Positions 17,238-26,303 are shown, numbered from the stretch's first letter. The stretch is DNA of 64,000 bases from Methylophaga sp. UBA3192 (GCA_002363955.1 DEXE01000003.1:429062-493061); one strand, 5' to 3'. Notes: generated by a model not told the origin, from the letters alone. Made by a program: numbers and translations.

Positions 17238-17447
17238 ATGGATAAAAACCCGATTCAACAATTGGAACAGCAGCTGGATGAGTTGCTAAGGGCCAGCAGA
17301 CGCTTGCGTGAAGAGAATATGTTACTTCGTTCTCAGCAGGCAGCCTGGTTAAGCGAGCGCGCGCAATTAGTTGAAAAAACTGAAGTTGCTCGTAACCGTA
17401 TCGAGAATATGGTCAACCGTCTGAAACAGCTGGATGAAGAACTATGA
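17238..17447 (+). CDS. Small coiled-coil protein, ZapB-like/TIGR02449
   Basis: This 69-residue protein is almost wholly a charged heptad-repeat coiled coil (QQLEQQLDELLRASRRLREE and onward). It starts 105 bases upstream of the divergent ygfB start and its end overlaps zapA by four bases (ATGA). Proteins of this size and position, immediately before zapA, form the TIGR02449 group and resemble ZapB, a cell-division coiled coil that connects ZapA-FtsZ to the chromosome terminus. The division role is inferred from family and neighbour. Confidence 0.8.
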   Translation: MDKNPIQQLEQQLDELLRASRRLREENMLLRSQQAAWLSERAQLVEKTEVARNRIENMVNRLKQLDEEL

Positions 17448-17749
17448 ATGTACCTGTTCACGTCACGATTCTCGGTAAGGAATATCAGGTTGCTTGCCCT
17501 GAAGAGCAGCAAGATGCGCTAATGGCATCTGCACGCATGGTGCATCAGAATATGGAAAAGATCCGTAACAGTGGCAAAGTCGTGGGTGTGGACCGTATTG
17601 CGGTCATGGCCGCGTTAAATATTGCGCACGAGTTGCTCATATTGCAGCAGGATGAAAGCCACGACCTGGAGAAAGTGAACGAAAAAATTTCTCAGCTTAA
17701 AGAGCGGGTTAGTGCATTTATTAATGAAGATAGACAGTTGGAATTATAA
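17444..17749 (+). CDS. zapA: Cell division protein ZapA
   Basis: This 101-residue protein promotes FtsZ bundling at the division ring. It has the typical N-terminal beta-strand globular head (VPVHVTILGKEYQVACPEE) and the C-terminal coiled coil (LQQDESHDLEKVNEKISQL). The central segment VGVDRIAVMAALNIAHELL is the family core. It overlaps the ZapB-like gene, and the 6S RNA gene follows, reproducing the enteric zapA-ssrS arrangement. Confidence 0.95.
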   Translation: MNVPVHVTILGKEYQVACPEEQQDALMASARMVHQNMEKIRNSGKVVGVDRIAVMAALNIAHELLILQQDESHDLEKVNEKISQLKERVSAFINEDRQLEL

Positions 17750-17793
17750 AATTCTGGCGACTTGGCAAGTAAAGTTGCGTATCATTTAGTTAA

Positions 17794-17970
17794 CCCTGCG
17801 GTGAGCGATAGCGACATGTGTTGTCTTGAGCCGATAAGCAAATGCTTTAGGAAACCAAATTTACGGGGTTGAAAAACAAGCCCGCTCCGACGGGAAGTTT
17901 GCCATCCCCTTGCGGTTTCCCACTTGAACCAACAGGTTCAAGAACCCCGTTCGTAACGCCACTGTGGGGC
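17794..17970 (+). ncRNA. ssrS: 6S RNA, regulator of sigma-70 RNA polymerase
   Basis: 6S RNA binds the housekeeping RNA polymerase holoenzyme by mimicking an open promoter. Three things support the call. The position is right, directly after zapA. The closing stem pairs CCCTGCGGTG (17794-17803) with CACTGTGGGG (17960-17969), allowing G-U pairs. The 3' side carries the diagnostic CTTGAACCAACAGGTTCAAG hairpin, and the 5' side carries GTCTTGAGCCGAT as in characterised 6S RNAs. A U-rich CTTTCTTTTT follows. Ends are estimated from the closing stem. A possible promoter is TTGGCA at 17762 and TTTAGT at 17785. Confidence 0.9.
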
Positions 17971-18000
17971 CTTTCTTTTTAATTGAAAACAATACTTTTC

Positions 18001-18501
18001 TTAGTGGCGAAGACCAGACTGATTTAATTTCATCAACAGCATATTGAGCGTCTCCCGCTCTTCTTTGTTTAAGGCATTGCTAAGTTGTTTTTCATGTCTT
18101 GCCAGCACTATCTCTAAAGCATCATTGATTAATTTTTTTCCGTTATCCGTCAGTTTGACCAGACGACTACGCTGATCGTCTGCACATTGACGACGACTGA
18201 TTAGCCCGTTTTTTTCAAGGTTATTCAACACCTTGGTTAATCCACCTGAACTTACCAGATTCGCCTGACAGATGTTGGATGGAGTTTGCTCGTAGGGTTC
18301 CCCTTGCAGACGCAGAGAAGCCAGTGCATCAAATTCGCCTACACTAAGATCAAATTGTTCCATGACAATTTTTGCATCAGAGAAAAACAATTCCCGTGCA
18401 CGAAACAGCCGCTTTACTGTTTCAGCTGCTGCAAGATCTCCCTGCCAGCAGCACCGCATCTGGTCGAGAATTTCTTCAATATTTTTCATCCGCTCTGCCA
18501 A
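18001..18501 (-). CDS. MarR-family transcriptional regulator
   Basis: This is a winged-helix regulator of 166 residues with the MarR layout: DNA-recognition region LVSSGGLTKVLNNLEKNGLISR around residues 80-101 (quoted as the helix and wing entry) and the wing QCADDQRSRLVKLTDNGKKL. The start is a TTG, supported by GGAGG at 18509-18513 seven bases upstream; an ATG lies four codons later. It is transcribed away from an RND pump and probably represses it. A 12-bp palindrome with a second imperfect copy lies in the shared promoter region. The ligand is unknown. Confidence 0.9.
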   Translation of the reverse strand: MAERMKNIEEILDQMRCCWQGDLAAAETVKRLFRARELFFSDAKIVMEQFDLSVGEFDALASLRLQGEPYEQTPSNICQANLVSSGGLTKVLNNLEKNGLISRRQCADDQRSRLVKLTDNGKKLINDALEIVLARHEKQLSNALNKEERETLNMLLMKLNQSGLRH

Positions 18502-18571
18502 GTTATATCCTCCAATGTGTCAGAATTATGACAAAAAAATTAACTTGCACCTAAAACAATCTTGCATTAAT

Positions 18572-18595
18572 CTTTCCAGAAACCTTTCTAGAAAG
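18572..18595. promoter_or_regulatory. Candidate MarR operator
   Basis: CTTTCTAGAAAG at 18584-18595 is a perfect 12-bp palindrome. Directly before it, CTTTCCAGAAA at 18572-18582 repeats the same pattern with one change, 12 bases away. The pair lies in the 145-base gap between the MarR gene and the pump operon, just upstream of a TATAGT-like -10 at 18599. That position suits repression of the efflux promoter. Confidence 0.6.
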
Positions 18596-18646
18596 AATTA
18601 TAGTCTATTCCACTCGCTTTTATTGGCGATTAACAAAGGATCTGTC

Positions 18647-19822
18647 ATGCGTGCTATTTCATTTGCCGCCAAACCCGCATTTCTGCCGGTTTTTGCAATT
18701 ATCTTTTTTTTCTCGTTAAGTATTTTGGGTCAGACCGCCAGGGCTGAACAAAACCTGCCCAGAGTTCAGGTAATACAACCGGAAATCCGTGCATTGACGG
18801 AGTGGAAAGAATTTACCGGTCGTTTTGAAGCCGTTGAAATGGTTGAATTGCGTGCCAGGGTAACGGGATATCTGGATAAAGTTCATTTCCAGGATGGCCA
18901 GATGGTTGAAAAGGGCGATTTACTCTTTGAAATTGACCCACGCCCCTATGAAGCTGCAGTGGCCAGAGCGGAAGCCGAACTGGCCAGAATGGATAGTCAA
19001 TTGAAACTGGCCGATTTGGATACCAAACGTGGTGAGCGTTTATTAACCCAGAGTGCGATTTCTCAGGAAGAAGTGGATACGCGTCGCGCCCGCTTTCAGG
19101 AAGCTAATGCTAATGTCGCGTCAGCTGCGGCAGCGTTGAAAACAGCCAAGCTGGATCTGCAATATGCGAAAATTACAGCCCCGGTCAGTGGACGGATTTC
19201 AAATCGACGAGTTGACGTTGGTAATCTGGTTGGTAGTGGTGATGCCGGTCAGGCACTGACCACCATAGTTTCTCTAGACCCGTTACATTTTGTATTTGAT
19301 GTTTCCGAAACAGAGTATCTGGAATTGATACGATTGCCTGAAGGACAGGAGCAACTTGCCAATGGCAGAACCATGCCCACTCAGCTCAAATTAATTGATG
19401 AAAAAGAATGGACACGCGAAGGACGTATCGACTTTGTTGATAACCGACTTGATGAAAATACCGGTACGCTGAGAATGCGCGTGGTGGTGGATAATGCTGA
19501 TGGTGTTTTACGACCCGGCCTGTTTGCCAGATTGCGGCTTCCGACCAGTCAGAATGATGAAGCCATGCTGATTCCGGATAAAGCCATTGTCACCGATCAG
19601 GCGGCCAAGGTGGTGATGATAGTAAATGATGAAGGCAAGGTTGTACCCAAACCGGTTGAACTTGGCACATTGCAGGGTGATATGCGGGTGATACGCTCCG
19701 GTTTGAGTCAATCAGATCGAATTATCGTTGAAGGTTTATTGCGAGCTCGTCCGGGAACAGAAGTCAATGCGGTTCCCTATCAGGCTGATGAGCTGGCACA
19801 AAACAATGGGCAAGACTCATGA
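18647..19822 (+). CDS. RND efflux pump periplasmic adaptor (membrane fusion protein)
   Basis: This 391-residue adaptor connects an inner-membrane RND pump to an outer-membrane channel. An N-terminal hydrophobic segment (residues ~10-30, ending ARAEQ) looks like a signal peptide. A lipoyl domain follows (VELRARVTGYLDKVHFQDGQ, then GDLLFEIDPRPYEAAV), then an alpha-hairpin (residues ~90-150), then KITAPVSGRISNR and a beta-barrel ending near GLFARLRLP. The open frame extends far upstream into the marR gene; I chose the ATG at 18647, which has AAAGGA six bases before it. The stop overlaps the pump start. Confidence 0.93.
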   Translation: MRAISFAAKPAFLPVFAIIFFFSLSILGQTARAEQNLPRVQVIQPEIRALTEWKEFTGRFEAVEMVELRARVTGYLDKVHFQDGQMVEKGDLLFEIDPRPYEAAVARAEAELARMDSQLKLADLDTKRGERLLTQSAISQEEVDTRRARFQEANANVASAAAALKTAKLDLQYAKITAPVSGRISNRRVDVGNLVGSGDAGQALTTIVSLDPLHFVFDVSETEYLELIRLPEGQEQLANGRTMPTQLKLIDEKEWTREGRIDFVDNRLDENTGTLRMRVVVDNADGVLRPGLFARLRLPTSQNDEAMLIPDKAIVTDQAAKVVMIVNDEGKVVPKPVELGTLQGDMRVIRSGLSQSDRIIVEGLLRARPGTEVNAVPYQADELAQNNGQDS

Positions 19823-22800
19823 AATTCACACATTTCTTTGTTGAAAGACCCATTTTTGCAACCGTAATTTCGGTTCTGATTGTACTGGTTGGTACGATTG
19901 CCTATAGCAATCTGCCTGTTGCACAGTATCCTGAAATTGCGCCACCAAGTATTTCTGTCACCGCCACCTATCCCGGTGCGACAGCCGAGACCGCTGGTAA
20001 TACGGTAGCGACAGTGTTGGAACAGCAGATTAATGGTGTAGAGAACATGCTCTACATGAAATCTGAAAATACTGCAGATGGGCGTACATCGTTAAATATC
20101 ACCTTTAAGCCGGGTACTGATTTGGATACGGCACAGGTTCTGGTGCAAAACCGTATTGCCATTGCTGAGCCGTTGCTGCCAGAAGAGGTCACCCGGCAAG
20201 GTATCGATATACGTAAAAACTCGCCCGACCTGATGATGGTTATCCATATCCTGTCTTCCGATGGCAGTCGCGATAACCTCTATGTTTCAAACTATGCCAG
20301 AACCCAGGTAGTTGATCGTCTGGCACGAATTGATGGCGTAGGTGAGGCACGTATTGTTGCAGAGCGGGCTTATGCCATGCGGATCTGGATTGATCCGGAA
20401 CGGGCTCAGGCATTTGGTATGACAGCTAGTGAAGTTGTCGCAGCATTACGTGAGAATAATACCCAGATAGCGGCTGGTACTATCAATAGAGAACCGATTG
20501 AAACCAAAGGCGGTTTTGAATTGAGTGTGGAAACTCAAGGGCGTCTGCTGGAAGAGGATGAGTTCAGCAATATCATTGTCAAACGTGGTACGGATGGCCG
20601 AACCGTAAGGTTACGTGATTTAGCCAGAGTAGAGCTGGCAGCGCAGGACTATAACAACATCGGTTATTTGGATGACAACTTGGCATTACCGGTCGTTATC
20701 TTTCAGCGTCCCGGTTCCAATGCATTGGAAACCGCCCAGGCATTACGGGCAGAAATGAAAGATATCGCCCAGAGCATGCCTTATGGCGTTGAATATCAGA
20801 TTATTTATGACCCAACCGAATTTATCGCCAAATCGATAGAGAAAATTTATCACACCATCCTGGAAGCCATTGTTCTGGTTATTCTGGTAGTAATGTTGTT
20901 CCTGCAAAGCTGGCGTGCTTCGATTATCCCGATTCTAGCCATACCGGTTTCGTTGATTGGTACCTTTGCAGTCATGTCGATGTTGGGCGTTTCACTGAAT
21001 AACCTGTCGTTATTCGGTCTGGTATTGGCTATTGGTATTGTGGTGGATGATGCCATCGTGGTTGTTGAAAACGTTGAACGATACATCCGTAATGGTTTTA
21101 GTCCACGTGAAGCGGCGCATAAAACCATGGATGAGGTTGGCGGTGCATTGGTTGCCATAGCGATCGTACTAACGGCCGTATTTATTCCAACAGCTTTTAT
21201 TACCGGTATTTCCGGAGCGTTCTATCAGCAATTCGCCTTGACCATTGCTACCGCAACCATTATTTCGCTGATCGTTTCATTAACCCTGTCACCGGCCTTG
21301 TCAGCACTGTTATTAAAACCGCACGTCGATGGTCACCAGCCCAGCGGAGTCTGGGGCAAAATAAGTTATCCATTTCGCGCTTTTGGTAATGGCTTCAACC
21401 GTGCGTTTGAATGGATGGGCGATCGCTATTCGGTGATGACACGCAAGTTGTTACGAATGCTGTCGATCATGCTATTGATTTATGTCGGCCTGATTATGTT
21501 CACGGGGTATCAGTTTAATAAAGTCCCAACAGGTTTTATTCCTGAGCAGGATCAAGGCTATTTAATCAACGTATTACAGTTACCCCCCGGGGCAACGCTG
21601 GAAAGAACAGATGCGGCGGCACGTGAAGCCTCTGCGCGTTTAAGAGATGTTCCGGGTGTGGCACATGCTGTGCTGTTTGTTGGCCTGGATGGCCCAACCT
21701 TCACTAATGCCTCGAACTCAGCAGTTATCTTTACACCGCTTGATTCATTTGAAGACAGGATCGCTGCCGGTATTAGTATTGACGATATTGTGGCAGGTTC
21801 ACAGCAAGCCTTATCACAGGTGGATGCGGCAATGGCTTTTGCTATCAGACCACCACCAGTTCGAGGTATGGGTAACTCCGGTGGCTGGAAACTTTATGTT
21901 CAGGATCGTGGTGGGCTTGGTCTTGAAAGGTTACAGGCCGTCACCAATGAAGTGATCGGCGCAGCCAATCAAACGGATGGGTTATCGGCCGTGTTTACCT
22001 TTTTTAATTCTGGCACCCCCAGAATTTATGCCGATATTGATCGCACCCGTGCAGAAATGCTCAACGTACCGGTCGGTAATGTGATCGATACGCTGGAGAT
22101 CTATCTTGGCTCTCGATATGTTAATGATTTTAACTTCCTGAATCGGACGTATCGTGTGGTAGCACAGGCGGATGGTCCTTATCGTGATGAGATTGAGGAT
22201 ATCGGAAAACTACGTACCCGTTCCAATAATGGCGCGATGGTGCCAATTGGAACTATCGCGACGTTTGAAAACATTACGGGACCAATCCGGTTGCCACATT
22301 ACAATCTGTATCCGGCGATTGAAGTGCAGGGAAATACCGCTCCGGGTTATTCCAGTGGTGAATCACTGGCCATTGTTGAACAATTATTGAGTGATACGTT
22401 ACCCGAAGGAATCAGTTTTGAATGGACTGAGCTGGCCTTACAGGAAAAACTGGCAGGTGATACGGCATTTCTCAGCTTTTCACTGGCAGTAGTGTTTGTC
22501 TTTCTGTTGTTGGCTGCCTTGTATGAAAGCTGGTTGTTGCCATTGGCCGTTGTGCTGATTGTGCCTATGTGTTTGCTGGCCGCAATTCTTGGGGTCAGTT
22601 TACGCGGTATGGATAACAATATTCTGGTTCAGATTGGCTTTGTGGTGCTGATTGGTTTGGCATCAAAAAATGCTATCTTAATCGTTGAGTTTGCCAAGCA
22701 GGCTGAAGATCGCGGTTTAAATCGTCTGGATGCAGCAGTTGAAGCCGCAAGAACGCGTTTGCGTCCAATCCTGATGACCTCGTTTGCCTTTATTCTGGGC

Positions 22801-23028
22801 GTGGTACCATTGGTACTGGCTTCCGGTGCTGGTGCAGAAATGCGTCAGGCTCTCGGTACAGCAGTGTTTTTTGGTATGTTGGGTGTAACTTTCTTCGGGC
22901 TGATATTTACACCGGTCTTTTATGTGTTTTGTCGCTGGCTGGCATCGTTAAGAGATAGGCGTAAAGTAGAAACAGGCAATGATACTGACCCTTCAGACAA
23001 GGATGATAAGCTGGTTGTTGATCATTGA
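19819..23028 (+). CDS. RND multidrug efflux transporter, AcrB/MexB (HAE1) type
   Basis: This is a 1069-residue proton-driven inner-membrane pump of the hydrophobe/amphiphile RND class. The N-terminus FFVERPIFATVISVLIVLVG and GVENMLYM are typical. Proton-relay residues are present: the paired aspartates in GIVVDDAIVVVENVE (TM4) and the lysine in GLASKNAILIVEFAK (TM10). FIPEQDQGYLI marks the second porter half. About twelve membrane helices and two large periplasmic loops fit the family. No TolC-like channel gene follows, so the pump must borrow one encoded elsewhere. Substrates are unknown. Confidence 0.95.
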   Translation: MKFTHFFVERPIFATVISVLIVLVGTIAYSNLPVAQYPEIAPPSISVTATYPGATAETAGNTVATVLEQQINGVENMLYMKSENTADGRTSLNITFKPGTDLDTAQVLVQNRIAIAEPLLPEEVTRQGIDIRKNSPDLMMVIHILSSDGSRDNLYVSNYARTQVVDRLARIDGVGEARIVAERAYAMRIWIDPERAQAFGMTASEVVAALRENNTQIAAGTINREPIETKGGFELSVETQGRLLEEDEFSNIIVKRGTDGRTVRLRDLARVELAAQDYNNIGYLDDNLALPVVIFQRPGSNALETAQALRAEMKDIAQSMPYGVEYQIIYDPTEFIAKSIEKIYHTILEAIVLVILVVMLFLQSWRASIIPILAIPVSLIGTFAVMSMLGVSLNNLSLFGLVLAIGIVVDDAIVVVENVERYIRNGFSPREAAHKTMDEVGGALVAIAIVLTAVFIPTAFITGISGAFYQQFALTIATATIISLIVSLTLSPALSALLLKPHVDGHQPSGVWGKISYPFRAFGNGFNRAFEWMGDRYSVMTRKLLRMLSIMLLIYVGLIMFTGYQFNKVPTGFIPEQDQGYLINVLQLPPGATLERTDAAAREASARLRDVPGVAHAVLFVGLDGPTFTNASNSAVIFTPLDSFEDRIAAGISIDDIVAGSQQALSQVDAAMAFAIRPPPVRGMGNSGGWKLYVQDRGGLGLERLQAVTNEVIGAANQTDGLSAVFTFFNSGTPRIYADIDRTRAEMLNVPVGNVIDTLEIYLGSRYVNDFNFLNRTYRVVAQADGPYRDEIEDIGKLRTRSNNGAMVPIGTIATFENITGPIRLPHYNLYPAIEVQGNTAPGYSSGESLAIVEQLLSDTLPEGISFEWTELALQEKLAGDTAFLSFSLAVVFVFLLLAALYESWLLPLAVVLIVPMCLLAAILGVSLRGMDNNILVQIGFVVLIGLASKNAILIVEFAKQAEDRGLNRLDAAVEAARTRLRPILMTSFAFILGVVPLVLASGAGAEMRQALGTAVFFGMLGVTFFGLIFTPVFYVFCRWLASLRDRRKVETGNDTDPSDKDDKLVVDH

Positions 23029-23084
23029 AACTTCATGTATTCAACCGAGTCCGACCAGATGTCACCTTTATTCAGGAGTAAATG

Positions 23085-23597
23085 ATGAAAATACTGACGA
23101 GCATCATAGTTGCGCTGGCTTCTTCTGCGGCAATGGCAGAGACCCAAATCGAGCTGTTTGAAGTCGATAAGCAGGGAACGGGTAAAAGTCTGGGCAGTGT
23201 AGAAGTACATCAATCTGCTTTTGGCTTAGTCTTTACGCCGGACTTAAAAGCCTTAACCCCGGGCTTGCATGGGTTCCACGTTCATGAGAACCCGAGTTGT
23301 GATGCGGCTGAAAAAGACGGTGAACTGGTTCCAGCCCTGGCTGCTGGTGGACATTATGACCCTTACAATACCGGTAAACATGATACTCCTTGGGGCAGCG
23401 GTCATGCAGGTGACTTACCGCCGCTATATGTCGCTGAAGACGGCACGGCGACACACCCTGTTTTGGCTCCGCGGCTTACATTGGCTGATTTACAGGGTCG
23501 TTCCTTGATGGTACATGCTGGTGGAGACAATCACTCTGATTATCCCAAACCACTAGGTGGTGGTGGAGCAAGAGTGGCCTGTGGGGTCACAAACTAA
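23085..23597 (+). CDS. sodC: Periplasmic Cu/Zn superoxide dismutase
   Basis: This enzyme dismutates superoxide in the periplasm. It has 170 residues with a signal peptide ending near AMAETQ. Copper and zinc ligands are visible in GFHVHENPSCD, GGHYDP and MVHAGGDNHSD, and the disulfide partner in GGARVACG near the C-terminus. The AGGAG at 23074-23078 is better spaced for the second of two consecutive ATGs, so I start at 23085. It follows the RND pump by 56 bases and may be co-transcribed. Confidence 0.95.
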   Translation: MKILTSIIVALASSAAMAETQIELFEVDKQGTGKSLGSVEVHQSAFGLVFTPDLKALTPGLHGFHVHENPSCDAAEKDGELVPALAAGGHYDPYNTGKHDTPWGSGHAGDLPPLYVAEDGTATHPVLAPRLTLADLQGRSLMVHAGGDNHSDYPKPLGGGGARVACGVTN

Positions 23598-23621
23598 CTT
23601 TTTAAAATAATTTACTCGGCT

Positions 23622-24965
23622 TCAGGCGGGAAGCACAATGGCTATTTTGAGTCCACCTTCCTGCCTGTTTGCTGCCGTAATTTCACCACCATGAATTTCA
23701 ATTGCACGATGAGCGATGGTCAGTCCCAAACCAATGCCATTATGATGTTGGTTATCCCGGCTGCGAAAGAATGGCTGGAAAATCTGTTGTAAATCCTGCT
23801 CTGCAATGCCCGGCCCCTGATCTTCTATTTTGATTGAAATGTATTTTGATGATTTCTCAACAGTAAGTTGAATAATTCCGTTTTCCGGTGAATATTTAAT
23901 GGCATTTCGTAATACATTTTCGATAGCGCTATGTATCAGTTCAACCCGTCCAAACAGGTTGATATGGTTAAACGTATTATGCTGGATTTGAATAGCTTTG
24001 TTTTGTGCCTCGAAACGCGCGTCTTCAATAATATCCGTTAGTATCCCGGTGAGATCGAAGTGTTGCCGCTCATCATTTTCACTGGTCGGATTTTCTATTC
24101 TGGATAAATTCAGCAGGTCACCAATTAGATGATCGATGCGTTCTGATTCACGTTCTACGCGATCCAGCATTTTGGCTGTTTTATCGGGGCTTTGCTGAGC
24201 CAGTCCAATAGCCGCCTGCATACGTGCCAACGGAGAACGCAACTCATGTGAAACATCATGTAACAAGCGCTTCTGGGCATTAAGTAACTGACCGATACGA
24301 CTGGTCATGCGGTCGAAGTTTTGGCCGAGTTCCGCTAATTCATCACGACGTTTGCCCATTGCAGGACGGATACGGGTATCCAGTTTGCCATCAGCCACAT
24401 CATCGAAGGCATTGCGTAGAATGCGGATCGGCTTGGTGAACCACCAGGCCAGCAAACTGCTGAATAACAATCCCGAAAGCAGCCACATACTCAATAACAA
24501 TATAAATGGCGGCGGTTTGGGCCGTTTAGGCGGAGCAAACTGCTGGCCAAGTTTTTCTGGTGAAGGTATGAATATTAATATTGCCCGGCCATCTTCGGAT
24601 ATCGCCTGGCGAACAGAACGGATTCTCTGGTTTTCAAAGAGTAATTGTCGTGTCGATGCGAGCAGATTTTCATCAACTTCCCGGCCCAGAATATCATTAT
24701 TATCTTGAGTGATTGCAAAGATAGTAATGTTATTAAACTGTTGATCGCGAAGATATTTCTTCAGAGGTTCGATGCCTGCATATCGCACTATATCGGAGGC
24801 GCTATCAACCAGATCTGCCGCTTTCCAGCCGACTTGTACCGGAATAGCTTCAAAAGACTGACGCTCTGCATTGTGACGTAACCACATGCCGCTGGCCACC
24901 CCGATACTGGTCAGCAGTAAGGCCAGCAAAAAAGCAAAAAAGAATTTCCAGAATAAACTACGCAT
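23622..24965 (-). CDS. Sensor histidine kinase, CpxA-like
   Basis: This membrane sensor has 447 residues. TM1 (residues ~7-27) and TM2 (~150-172) flank a periplasmic domain of about 120 residues. A HAMP region follows (TKPIRILRNAFDDVADGKLD), then the H-box HDVSHELRSPLARMQ, N-box NVLRNAIKYSPENG, G1 DQGPGIAEQDL and G2 GIGLGLTIAHRAIEIHGG. Layout and motifs are CpxA-like. Together with the CpxR-like regulator and the CpxP/Spy-like protein next door, an envelope-stress role is likely. The start overlaps the regulator's stop by one base. Confidence 0.88.
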   Translation of the reverse strand: MRSLFWKFFFAFLLALLLTSIGVASGMWLRHNAERQSFEAIPVQVGWKAADLVDSASDIVRYAGIEPLKKYLRDQQFNNITIFAITQDNNDILGREVDENLLASTRQLLFENQRIRSVRQAISEDGRAILIFIPSPEKLGQQFAPPKRPKPPPFILLLSMWLLSGLLFSSLLAWWFTKPIRILRNAFDDVADGKLDTRIRPAMGKRRDELAELGQNFDRMTSRIGQLLNAQKRLLHDVSHELRSPLARMQAAIGLAQQSPDKTAKMLDRVERESERIDHLIGDLLNLSRIENPTSENDERQHFDLTGILTDIIEDARFEAQNKAIQIQHNTFNHINLFGRVELIHSAIENVLRNAIKYSPENGIIQLTVEKSSKYISIKIEDQGPGIAEQDLQQIFQPFFRSRDNQHHNGIGLGLTIAHRAIEIHGGEITAANRQEGGLKIAIVLPA

Positions 24966-25651
24966 TATTTAATCAGTTGATATCCTTTGCCACGAACTGT
25001 CTGAATATAGGAATGGCCATCTTCTTGCTGACCGAGCTTATGCCGGATACTGCTCATATGCACATCAATACTTCGATCAAAACGTGCTAATGGCCGACCC
25101 AGTGCCGCTTCCGATAAAGCATTTTTACTGACCACCTGTCCGGCATTTCTGGCCAGTGTTTCAAGCAGACTGAACTCGGTACTGGTCAGCTCCAGCGCAC
25201 TATCAAACCATAATGCTTTACGAAGTTGCGGCCAAAGCTGTAAGGGCCCGGTTTGAATGACAGATTCATCCTGTTGCTGCTGTCGGGTAATTTCGCTGCG
25301 GCGTAAAATGGCCTTAATGCGGGCAATTAATTCTCTTGGTGTGCAGGGTTTGGGAACATAATCATCAGCACCTGATTCCAGTCCCATAATGCGATCCACA
25401 TCGTCACCTTTGGCGGTGAACATCAATATAGGAACATGACTCTGTTTGCGTATGGCTTTTAATACTTCGGTACCACTCATATCCGGCAACATCACATCAA
25501 GAATCACAATGTCGAACTCACCTTGCAAAGCAAGCTGCAGACCTTCGGTTGCTGTATCTGCAGTACGAACCTGAAATTTTTCTTCCTCAAGATAGTCTTG
25601 AAATAGGCCAGAAAGAATCACATCATCATCAATTATTAATACTTTGCTCAC
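24965..25651 (-). CDS. OmpR-family response regulator, CpxR-like
   Basis: This 228-residue two-domain regulator has a receiver with acidic pocket (IIDDD), phosphoacceptor in VILDVMLPDMSG, and the conserved threonine and lysine in MFTAKGDD and YVPKPCTPRELIARI. A winged-helix domain follows (ELTSTEFSLLETLARNAG, DVHMSSIRHKLG, IQTVRGKGYQL). It is the first gene of the sensor operon. A CpxR consensus box lies 71 bases upstream of its start, in the region shared with the divergent Spy-like gene, so autoregulation is likely. Confidence 0.9.
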   Translation of the reverse strand: MSKVLIIDDDVILSGLFQDYLEEEKFQVRTADTATEGLQLALQGEFDIVILDVMLPDMSGTEVLKAIRKQSHVPILMFTAKGDDVDRIMGLESGADDYVPKPCTPRELIARIKAILRRSEITRQQQQDESVIQTGPLQLWPQLRKALWFDSALELTSTEFSLLETLARNAGQVVSKNALSEAALGRPLARFDRSIDVHMSSIRHKLGQQEDGHSYIQTVRGKGYQLIK

Positions 25652-25721
25652 AGATATTTCCTGTTATTTTTAACGTAATAATACGTTCACAAAATTTAAT
25701 CAGCTATTTGTAAATCAGTGT

Positions 25722-25736
25722 TTTACCTGAATTTAC
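25722..25736 (-). promoter_or_regulatory. CpxR-box match, GTAAA-N5-GTAAA
   Basis: On the minus strand the sequence reads GTAAATTCAGGTAAA, an exact match to the GTAAA-N5-GTAAA consensus of CpxR. A further GTAAA lies at 25710-25714 on the plus strand. The site sits between the response-regulator start (25651) and the Spy-like gene (25832), positioned to control both directions. The match is seen; binding is inferred. Confidence 0.7.
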
Positions 25737-25831
25737 ATATCAAAACAGTCATTAACAGTTTATCCGTCAATACTGTCTGCAACCTGTCAGTTGACAGTAT
25801 TTTTTAAACTAACCGTCTCAGGAGAAACTAA

Positions 25832-26290
25832 ATGCGTATTAAATTAATAACGCTCAGCTTGATTCCAGTTTTATTTTTAGCAGCCCCTGCCATGGCCGAT
25901 AAACATAAAAGTTGTGGTGAAGGAGAGAAATATGCCGAGATGAAGAAGCATAAAGAGCATGATGGCATACCACGCATGTTACAGGGCGTTGATTTATCTG
26001 AAGCACAAAAATCTGAAATTAAAGAATTAGTTGATGCCCAGCAGACAGATAAAAGAAATGAGATGAAGGCACACTGGGAGTTGCAAAGGAAATTAAATCG
26101 ATTGGCCTTTAATGATCGTCTGGATCAAAACAAGCTTGAAGCCATAATCAACGATGCTACAGAATCTCATGCAGAAAAATTAGCTAAAAGAGCCAAATTA
26201 AATAATGCAATTTTCAATGTGTTAACAACAGAGCAAAAGCAGCAGTTGCAAGACAAAATAGCTGAGTACGAACAAAGAAAGCAGGATTAA
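25832..26290 (+). CDS. Spy/CpxP-family periplasmic protein
   Basis: This is an exported helical protein of 152 residues. The signal peptide ends near AMADKH. The mature part is rich in lysine and glutamate and includes the family's LTxxQ-type motif (LTTEQKQQLQ near residue 131), with an earlier related LSEAQKSEI. CpxP and Spy are periplasmic chaperone-like proteins induced by envelope stress; CpxP also damps the CpxA sensor. A histidine/cysteine-containing segment (DKHKSCGEGEKYAEMKKHKEH) near the mature N-terminus could bind metal, which is speculative. It is divergent from the CpxRA-like operon and has AGGAG upstream. Confidence 0.85.
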   Translation: MRIKLITLSLIPVLFLAAPAMADKHKSCGEGEKYAEMKKHKEHDGIPRMLQGVDLSEAQKSEIKELVDAQQTDKRNEMKAHWELQRKLNRLAFNDRLDQNKLEAIINDATESHAEKLAKRAKLNNAIFNVLTTEQKQQLQDKIAEYEQRKQD

Positions 26291-26303
26291 AATATCAATC
26301 TAT

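Noticed and set aside
18362..18646. Long N-terminal extension of the RND adaptor
   Set aside because: It overlaps marR and the operator; the signal peptide and AAAGGA fix the start at 18647.
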